5,541 nt of DNA from Mesoaciditoga sp964503355 (lineage in GTDB: Bacteria; Thermotogota; Thermotogae; Mesoaciditogales; Mesoaciditogaceae), in the NCBI GenBank assembly GCA_964503355.1, contig CAZCZS010000096.1, positions 1 through 5,541 on the forward strand, in the 5' to 3' direction. Numbering within the stretch: the first letter of the stretch is position 1; the number at the start of each line of letters is the position of its first letter. A program made the position numbers and the translations under genes. Under the pieces are notes generated by a model, which saw only the letters and a list, made by a program, of their open reading frames with translations, was not told the DNA's origin and ran no database searches. Shown piece after piece: positions 1 to 4,516 of this stretch.

Positions 1-143
1 TTATTTGAAGCCAGAGCGGAATCACAAAAGAGAAATATTCTCACTTCGTGGTTCCTTTTTAAAGCTTCGTCAGCTATTTTTATTGCTGTATCTAAATCTT
101 CATAAGTATAAGGTGGATTCATCACCTGAATTGCTATCTTCAT
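1..143 (-). CDS. DsrE/TusD-like sulfur-relay protein, N-terminal 47 residues (partial)
   Basis: Only the first 47 codons are present; the reading frame is still open at base 1, so the gene continues outside the window. The visible protein begins MKIAIQVMNPPY, followed by an amphipathic helix (about residues 14-31) and a second beta strand (HEVRIFLF). This is the alternating strand-helix-strand opening of the DsrE/DsrF/TusD family, where proteins start with a strand, a 'PY' turn and then a helix. Family members carry persulfide sulfur during thiosulfate or sulfide metabolism or tRNA thiolation. Their active cysteine normally lies well beyond residue 47, so it cannot be checked here; Cys40 is not at the usual site. 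The start is supported by GGGAGGT (151-157) seven bases upstream. Only two bases separate this ATG from the transporter stop, so the two genes are surely co-transcribed. Family assignment is fairly secure from fold pattern and context; the specific role is not. Confidence 0.75.
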   Translation of the reverse strand, partial: MKIAIQVMNPPYTYEDLDTAIKIADEALKRNHEVRIFLFCDSALASN

Positions 144-145
144 AT

Positions 146-1153
146 TCAAGACCTCCCATAAAGAATCCATGCCATGAACCAATTTCCAAGTATGAAACAT
201 ACTCCAGCAATTATTGACCCCACAGCAAGTTGAGGAATGCCAGTAAAATAATTACCTATATTACATCCAAAGGCTAAAGAAGCTCCCAATCCTAAGAAGG
301 CTCCGCCGATGGCTGTTTGTAAGTACACTATTCCCTTTTTCGGAACCCTAAATTTGAATTCTTTAGAAACCACGGCTGAAATGAAAGCCGCTATTATTAT
401 TCCTATAACCTCTGCACCTTCCCAATTCAGCATGTGACTTTGCGTATAGGATTGAGTTATATTCACCCATCCACCAGTTATTCCAAGCCCATAATGTCTC
501 CCAGTTATGTAACTCGACCAAAATCCAAATGCTGCAATTGGAACTAGCCAAAGTCCGATCGCTTTCCATCCCATTTTTGCGTCCGGTCGTTTCGTTGTTT
601 TTGTACCAAAAACATACAATAAAAGAAGACCAGATAGTATCAGCGCTATGATCCAATGGTTAACGTGAAACACGGTTGCCAGTGTTGGCCCAACCTTCTT
701 ATCGTAGAGGTTAGCAGAAGTGGTTGGAGTCACTTTCATGGTAAAAGGGGAAATCCATTTCAAAAACCAATTTAATCCTCCATGTTTTACAGCGGTTGCC
801 GTTAAAGCATAAGTTAGCGCCGCAACCCATGAGGTGGTGTTACCTTCTCCCACTCGATAAGTCGTCCCACTGGCACAACCACCAGCCAAAACCATTCCCA
901 TTCCAAATATCAGCCCACCAACGATTTGTCCTATAATGTTAAGCGGTTTTGGATTCATTCTAATCCATCCAAACTGCGCCATCAATGGGAAAACGATCAG
1001 TTCTATCGCCATGGCAAGAGTGATAGCTTTAAACAGAAAATTATCCTTCATCAGGTAAAGATCACGAAACGCAGAATTGAAACATACCCTCCCACGTTGT
1101 AATATCCAACCAAAGGCCAAACCGGTTATAAGACCAAATATTATCGCTTCCAT
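146..1153 (-). CDS. YeeE/YedE (TsuA-type) membrane transporter, probably thiosulfate uptake
   Basis: This 335-residue integral membrane protein has about nine hydrophobic segments (roughly residues 3-19, 40-60, 72-94, 106-123, 166-183, 197-214, 246-263, 277-297 and 306-332). It shows the two-fold YeeE/YedE signature: GRVCFNSAFRD around Cys24, GGCASGTTYRVGEG around Cys93, and in the second half AFGCNIGN around Cys297. Structural work on the Spirochaeta thermophila family member showed thiosulfate being passed through the membrane by conserved cysteines, and Cys24, Cys93 and Cys297 sit in the matching motifs. Other YedE-like proteins have been linked to selenium metabolism, so the substrate is inferred. 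The start at 1153 has an AAAGGGG-type ribosome site (about 1163-1169). A tusA-like gene lies 29 nt upstream and a dsrE-like gene 2 nt downstream, a common pairing that supports sulfur rather than generic transport. No cysteine appears between 93 and 297. Confidence 0.9.
   Translation of the reverse strand: MEAIIFGLITGLAFGWILQRGRVCFNSAFRDLYLMKDNFLFKAITLAMAIELIVFPLMAQFGWIRMNPKPLNIIGQIVGGLIFGMGMVLAGGCASGTTYRVGEGNTTSWVAALTYALTATAVKHGGLNWFLKWISPFTMKVTPTTSANLYDKKVGPTLATVFHVNHWIIALILSGLLLLYVFGTKTTKRPDAKMGWKAIGLWLVPIAAFGFWSSYITGRHYGLGITGGWVNITQSYTQSHMLNWEGAEVIGIIIAAFISAVVSKEFKFRVPKKGIVYLQTAIGGAFLGLGASLAFGCNIGNYFTGIPQLAVGSIIAGVCFILGNWFMAWILYGRS
151..157 (-). promoter_or_regulatory. Ribosome-binding site of the dsrE-like gene, inside the transporter's last codons
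   Basis: GGGAGGT on the minus strand lies seven bases before the ATG at 143. It is formed by the codons for Tyr-Gly-Arg-Ser at the very end of the transporter gene, so ribosomes finishing the transporter are positioned to start the DsrE-like protein. This fixes the DsrE start and implies translational coupling. Confidence 0.8.
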
Positions 1154-1182
1154 CGGAGACTACCCCTTTCATTCTATCTTTT

Positions 1183-1419
1183 TTAAGCTTCAATTCTTAT
1201 TTTCCACTCACTGGGTCCTATTTCCTCTATTGAAAGCACCTTATGTCCTGCTTTCTCGGAATTGGCTGGTATTCTTTCTTTAGACAAAGGGTAATCAATG
1301 AGGACTTCTAAAATCTCTCCCTTCTTCATTTTTTTTAACGCTCTCTTCGTTTCTACATCTGGAACTGGACACACTTCTCCTCTCACATCTAAAACTTTCA
1401 CGTTTTGTTTCTCTTCCAT
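1183..1419 (-). CDS. TusA/SirA-like sulfur carrier protein
   Basis: The 78-residue protein has the full TusA layout: a first strand (VKVLDVRG), then the signature CPVP at residues 17-20 at the start of the first helix, then a second half ending in GHKVLSIEE, a two-layer alpha/beta sandwich. Cys17 of CPxP is the residue that carries persulfide sulfur in this family. The length (about 80) is typical. Here it most likely accepts or passes on sulfur from substrate brought in by the YeeE/YedE protein encoded 29 nt downstream; TusA-like partners of such transporters (TsuB) act in thiosulfate use. The start at 1419 is certain: a near-perfect GGAGGTGAT lies five bases upstream (1425-1433). It is the first gene of the sulfur operon and has its own promoter. 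Because TusA proteins also serve tRNA thiolation, molybdenum cofactor and selenium pathways, the exact acceptor is inferred from neighbours. Confidence 0.92.
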   Translation of the reverse strand: MEEKQNVKVLDVRGEVCPVPDVETKRALKKMKKGEILEVLIDYPLSKERIPANSEKAGHKVLSIEEIGPSEWKIRIEA

Positions 1420-1424
1420 TTCTT

Positions 1425-1433
1425 ATCACCTCC
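1425..1433 (-). promoter_or_regulatory. Very strong ribosome-binding site of the tusA-like gene
   Basis: GGAGGTGAT on the minus strand is almost perfectly complementary to the 3' end of 16S rRNA and sits five bases before the ATG at 1419. It suggests high translation of the small sulfur carrier relative to the transporter downstream, which has a weaker AAAGGGG site. Confidence 0.85.
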
Positions 1434-1487
1434 ATATGTTATTTAGTGATTTTATTAACTATAAAAATCGATATACAAAATATCTTT

Positions 1488-1501
1488 TTCACATTTCACA
1501 T
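1488..1501 (-). repeat. Perfect tandem heptamer ATGTGAA x2 at the predicted transcription start
   Basis: Reading the minus strand, ATGTGAA is repeated twice with no spacer, immediately downstream of the predicted -10 element and across the expected transcription start. A further ATG(A/T)-rich set of similar words (ATATGAA, AGATGTA) occurs between -35 and -10. It could be an operator or simply low-complexity AT-rich sequence; only the exact tandem repeat and its position are observed. Confidence 0.4.
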
Positions 1502-1503
1502 GT

Positions 1504-1532
1504 TTTATACATCTTTCATATTACATCTTCAA
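1504..1532 (-). promoter_or_regulatory. Sigma-70-like promoter for the tusA-yedE-dsrE operon
   Basis: On the minus strand TTGAAG (1527-1532) and TATAAA (1504-1509) are separated by exactly 17 bp, close to the TTGACA-17-TATAAT consensus. Transcription would begin near 1495-1498, leaving a leader of about 75-80 nt before the tusA-like ATG. The promoter sits in the only sizeable intergenic gap of the window, just where a new operon would be expected. It is a match by eye in an AT-rich background, so chance matches are possible. Confidence 0.55.
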
Positions 1533-1548
1533 GTTTACCACTTTAATT

Positions 1549-1562
1549 AAAAGTTAACTTTT
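1549..1562. repeat. 14-bp perfect palindrome AAAAGTTAACTTTT after the hydrogenase gene
   Basis: The sequence is identical on both strands and lies six bases past the hydrogenase stop codon (TAA, 1568-1570), upstream of the tusA promoter. It has no loop and no following G/C stem or clear U-tract, so it is not a convincing intrinsic terminator. A protein-binding site is possible. On the minus strand it is flanked by two copies of ATTAAAGTG. Confidence 0.35.
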
Positions 1563-1567
1563 TCACT

Positions 1568-3052
1568 TTAATAGTTCATCTCTTCGTTCTTTAACTTAGA
1601 AGTGGAATAAGTTTTGATCTTTTCTCGAGTTAACTTAGGATTAGAAATCACGCCTGGTCCGCCAACACAGCCATTTTCACATGCCATAACTTCCAGGAAA
1701 TTAAAATTATTTTCATTTTTGACCATTCTTTTCAACATAGAAATGTTTTTTTTGTTTAGACCATCCACTTTTAAAGCCCTTACCTTTAAAGAGTTATCAT
1801 TATTTATTTCATTCACATAGTACTCAACGGCTTCCGTAACTCCTCCAGAGATGGGAAATTTTCTTCCCGCTGTTGTTGAAAATGGGGAATCAAATTCATT
1901 TTCCGGAAGTTCTGAGATTTCTATCCCATTNNNNNNNNNNATGAAAAAAGCTCCAAGTTCTTCAAAGGTAAGACCATAATCGACATCTGAGTTATGAATC
2001 GCCTCAAATTTTTTAGATATACAAGGGCCAATAAAAACTGTTATAGAAGAAGGCTCATCTTTTTTTGCCATTCGAGCAGTAAAAGCCATTGGAGTTGGGG
2101 TATTTGATACGAATTTCAAAAGTTCCGGCACATGTTTTTTCGCTGTTTCGACCCATGCTGGACAACAAGAATTGCATAACATACTTTGGTTACCACTTCC
2201 TACCTTTTCTATCAATTCCTCGGCTTCATTTTTAGCAGTTAAATCGGCGCCATATGCGACTTCGTATACTTTTGAAAATCCAATCTCTTTCAACGCAGAA
2301 ACCGTTTGTAATATCGTTCCTGGAAATTGACCTACAATTGAGGGAGCAACCAAAGCGATAACGTTTTTCCCATTTTTTAAACTTTTGGCAACGTCTATGA
2401 TTTGGCTTCTATCCATTATGGCACCGAACGGACAACTTTTTGTACATTTTCCACAATATATGCATTTATCGTAATCTATTTTGGCCTTTCCAGTATCAGG
2501 GTCCCTACTTATGGCATCAACAGGGCAATTGGATTCACATGGAACTGGTTTGTAAACTATCGCATTGTAGGGACACATATCTTTACATCTACCACACTTA
2601 ACGCATTTAGTCTGGTCTATAACTGCTCTACCATTTATCACTTTTATCGCTCCAATAGGACAGTTTGACTCACATGGTCTGGCAGAACACCCTTGACATA
2701 AATCCGTCACATAATATTCTTCTTTCTCGCACGAATGACACGCTATATCTATCACGGTCAACACAGGGCAATCTACGCTTTTCCTGTTTAAAGCTTTTTC
2801 AAGAAAGAAAGACAAATCTTTTGTTTCATCTTCTTCCTCTTCTATGTTTATACCCAAAAGTGCCATTATCTTGTTCCTGATCATGGCTCGATCTTTAAAG
2901 ATACAACAATCTATAGGCTGAGAAAATTTTGGAACTCGTTCAATCGGAATCATGTTTATTTTTTCATGTAATTCATCATCAAAAAACAGCTTCAAAAGCT
3001 CCGCGGCAAGGCTTTTTTTCAAGTAATTTACCTTGTTGTTCAACGCTAACAT
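1568..3052 (-). CDS. Monomeric [FeFe] hydrogenase, Group B-like, with cysteine-rich ferredoxin region
   Basis: This protein of about 494 residues should catalyse reversible H2 formation or oxidation at an H-cluster. Residues 1-100 are a poorly conserved N-terminal region. Residues 105-213 hold many [4Fe-4S] cysteines (CHSC 105/108; 119/122/127/131; 150/153/156/160; 172/176; 197/200/203/207). The H-cluster domain follows: L1 CNSCCPAW (293-300), L2 GPCISKKFE (342-350) and L3 EVMACENGCVGG (454-465). Ligands equivalent to the four Clostridium CpI cysteines are Cys297, Cys344, Cys458 and Cys462. The 'GPC' in place of 'MPC' and the ferredoxin arrangement match Group B rather than the classic Group A enzymes. 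The start at 3052 is fixed by AGGAGG (3059-3064). The gene follows the small ferredoxin gene by 10 nt. Ten N bases at 1931-1940 hide residues 371-374. The physiological direction and partner of Group B enzymes are not settled. Confidence 0.9.
   Translation of the reverse strand: MLALNNKVNYLKKSLAAELLKLFFDDELHEKINMIPIERVPKFSQPIDCCIFKDRAMIRNKIMALLGINIEEEEDETKDLSFFLEKALNRKSVDCPVLTVIDIACHSCEKEEYYVTDLCQGCSARPCESNCPIGAIKVINGRAVIDQTKCVKCGRCKDMCPYNAIVYKPVPCESNCPVDAISRDPDTGKAKIDYDKCIYCGKCTKSCPFGAIMDRSQIIDVAKSLKNGKNVIALVAPSIVGQFPGTILQTVSALKEIGFSKVYEVAYGADLTAKNEAEELIEKVGSGNQSMLCNSCCPAWVETAKKHVPELLKFVSNTPTPMAFTARMAKKDEPSSITVFIGPCISKKFEAIHNSDVDYGLTFEELGAFFXXXXNGIEISELPENEFDSPFSTTAGRKFPISGGVTEAVEYYVNEINNDNSLKVRALKVDGLNKKNISMLKRMVKNENNFNFLEVMACENGCVGGPGVISNPKLTREKIKTYSTSKLKNEEMNY
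1931..1940. other. Assembly gap (10 N) inside the hydrogenase gene
   Basis: Ten undetermined bases lie between the L2 and L3 H-cluster motifs. The frame is the same on both sides, and both flanks match the expected family sequence (LTFEELGAFF before, NGIEISELPENEFD after). The gene is therefore probably intact in the genome. A run of exactly ten Ns is a common scaffolding placeholder, so the true number of missing bases may differ. Confidence 0.95.
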
Positions 3053-3058
3053 TTTTAT

Positions 3059-3064
3059 CCTCCT
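3059..3064 (-). promoter_or_regulatory. Ribosome-binding site of the hydrogenase gene, overlapping the ferredoxin stop codon
   Basis: AGGAGG on the minus strand lies six bases before the hydrogenase ATG (3052). It shares bases with the TAG stop (3063-3065) of the ferredoxin gene. This settles the hydrogenase start and suggests that the ferredoxin and hydrogenase are translated in a coupled way. Confidence 0.8.
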
Positions 3065-3308
3065 ATTTCATGTTTTCTCTTAATATTTCGATTAAGACAT
3101 CTATGTCGATAACTTTCTCATATACTTTACCGTTTACCAGAACAAATGGAGGTTTTCCTTTACCGCTTTTGCAATATCCTAAACATGGCACAAATTCCAC
3201 TTTCACTTTTTTTCTTTCTTCATCAGATAACTTTTCTTCGATAAAAAAAAGATCGGATCCGCCCATTACATAACATGCCGTTCCAGTACAAATTTTCACT
3301 TCTAACAT
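3063..3308 (-). CDS. Small thioredoxin-like [2Fe-2S] ferredoxin (NuoE/HydC-like)
   Basis: The 81-residue protein matches the thioredoxin-fold [2Fe-2S] ferredoxin family found as the C-terminal half of NuoE and as HydC of multimeric hydrogenases. Its four cysteines have the expected spacing: Cys7 and Cys12 (C-x4-C in ICTGTACYV) and Cys42 and Cys46 (C-x3-C in PCLGYC), followed by the usual 'PPFVLVNGKVY' strand. The N-terminal helical extension of NuoE is absent, so it is a free-standing ferredoxin and not a full complex subunit. The start at 3308 has GGGAGG eight bases upstream (3317-3322). It lies 23 nt after the phosphatase gene and 10 nt before the hydrogenase gene, so it is most likely the electron carrier for one or both hydrogenase-type proteins of the operon. 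No FMN/NAD-binding subunit gene is present in the window, so a direct NADH link is not supported here. Confidence 0.9.
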   Translation of the reverse strand: MLEVKICTGTACYVMGGSDLFFIEEKLSDEERKKVKVEFVPCLGYCKSGKGKPPFVLVNGKVYEKVIDIDVLIEILRENMK

Positions 3309-3331
3309 CTCTTTTTCCTCCCATTTAGCGA

Positions 3332-4516
3332 TCAGACATATTCAACGAATACTTTTTTCAGATAAACTTCCCTTAAAAAACGCACTATTTTTTCTACAGT
3401 TATTCTGCGTAATCCCAATTCAACTGGCATATTTGGATCTTGATGTGCTTCATTTACAGCCGTCCCGACCAAGAAATGTATACAATCGTTGTTTAAAAGC
3501 ATATCAAACAATTTAGTCGCTCCGTCTGAAGAAGAACCATTTTTAGTCTGTAATTCTAAAAGTTTAGAAACTTTGTTCAAAGTTAGTATTCCTTCAGTTA
3601 CGAGATCCGCTCCCTCCATCGTTGAAGTCGGAGGAACATCTGTACTTCTTTCGGAAATGTTGATTTTTACGTGTTTATTTAGTTTAGAAGAAATTATATG
3701 TGCCGTTGTTCCACCACATATAACCTTTTTACCTTTGAATTCCTTAAATCTTTCAACTATGTAATCATCCTTGCTCTTATCAAAAGGCGGTCCCGTTATT
3801 ACCAGTAACTCTCTAGCTTTTCTATAATAAAGCACAGCACACGTTATATCATCTTGAGGAAAGAACAGATCGTTTTTTATAGCTTCCTTTACAACTGAAG
3901 AAGACATCTCTCGTGCTGAAATATCTTTTTTGGTTTCTAAGATTTTCAATATGAAATTCTTAACTCCTTCCAATCTCCATCCTAAGGGTAATCTTTTCGT
4001 TCCCATCCCAGATTGCGTTACACCGTCGGAAAACAGAACTATTCTATCTCCAAACTGCATCCTAAATTTTGAATACATCAATGAATTGCGTGTAATGTTT
4101 TTCTGTTTTTTCAGTTCTATCCTTTTCTTTTTCACGTCCATGATCATCCCATTTCTTATCAGAAGATAAGGAGGATTGTCAAATTCGATTATCTTTGCCA
4201 ATTCAATTCCAGAATCTATGTTTACCGTCGTAAAGGTTGAATAACTTATCTTACGTACTGAACAAATTGGAAGTGTACTTCTTATTATGTTTGCAGCCGT
4301 CTTAACATCCATGTTGTTCATTATGAATTGTTGAGCCATGGTTGTAGTTAATGTGGCAAGAACATTCGCTTTTACACCACTTCCCAATCCATCTGAAAGA
4401 GTACATATAACTTTACCCTCATTATCAGGTGCAATATTCTTTTGAAAAACGTCACCTGAAATCTTTTGGAGATGTTTTGGAACGTTGCAAAAATCAACTT
4501 CCACGATTTTCTCCAT
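3332..4516 (-). CDS. SpoIIE/PP2C-like serine/threonine phosphatase with extra C-terminal domain
   Basis: The 394-residue protein is a predicted cytosolic metal-dependent (PPM) phosphatase. Residues 1-232 carry the SpoIIE-type motifs in order: SGDVF (20-24, Asp22), LSDGLGSG (40-47, Asp42), FSDGVTQSGMG (162-172, Asp164) and QDDITCAVL (221-229, Asp222/223). These Asp residues are the expected metal ligands, so it looks active. Residues 236-394 form a second region (RELLVITGPPFDKSKDD, then VICGGTTAHI, then MEGADLVTEGILTL) that I cannot assign to a named domain, although similar tails occur in phosphatases encoded beside sensory hydrogenases. The start is taken at 4516 because GGAGG (4523-4527) lies six bases upstream; an in-frame ATG at 4534 has a poorer site. 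The gene overlaps the sensor gene by 23 nt. Its target phosphoprotein is not encoded here. It probably relays the sensor's H2 or redox signal. Confidence 0.88.
   Translation of the reverse strand: MEKIVEVDFCNVPKHLQKISGDVFQKNIAPDNEGKVICTLSDGLGSGVKANVLATLTTTMAQQFIMNNMDVKTAANIIRSTLPICSVRKISYSTFTTVNIDSGIELAKIIEFDNPPYLLIRNGMIMDVKKKRIELKKQKNITRNSLMYSKFRMQFGDRIVLFSDGVTQSGMGTKRLPLGWRLEGVKNFILKILETKKDISAREMSSSVVKEAIKNDLFFPQDDITCAVLYYRKARELLVITGPPFDKSKDDYIVERFKEFKGKKVICGGTTAHIISSKLNKHVKINISERSTDVPPTSTMEGADLVTEGILTLNKVSKLLELQTKNGSSSDGATKLFDMLLNNDCIHFLVGTAVNEAHQDPNMPVELGLRRITVEKIVRFLREVYLKKVFVEYV

Noticed and set aside
5..217. 70-residue plus-strand open frame at the window start
   Set aside because: It lies opposite the DsrE-like start and transporter end, both of which have good ribosome sites and family motifs.
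363..656. 97-residue minus-strand open frame inside the transporter gene
   Set aside because: It overlaps the well-supported transporter in another frame, has no family resemblance and an unusual Trp/Asn-rich composition typical of a shadow frame.
1448..1480. Second promoter-like pair (TTGTAT ... ATAAAA) nearer the tusA-like gene
   Set aside because: Its -10 is poor and such words are expected by chance in this AT-rich stretch; the TTGAAG-17-TATAAA pair is better.
1549..1562. Palindrome considered as an intrinsic terminator of the hydrogenase operon
   Set aside because: It has no loop, contains only two G/C pairs and lacks a following U-tract, so it would not form a stable terminator hairpin.
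2402..2668. Plus-strand open frame opposite the ferredoxin region of the hydrogenase
   Set aside because: It is antisense to strongly conserved cysteine motifs, has no ribosome site and a Phe/Tyr/Thr-rich composition; a shadow of the real gene.
2929..3273. 114-residue plus-strand open frame across the hydrogenase-ferredoxin junction
   Set aside because: Both opposing genes are certain from motifs and ribosome sites; the plus-strand product is Ser/Phe-rich without recognisable features.
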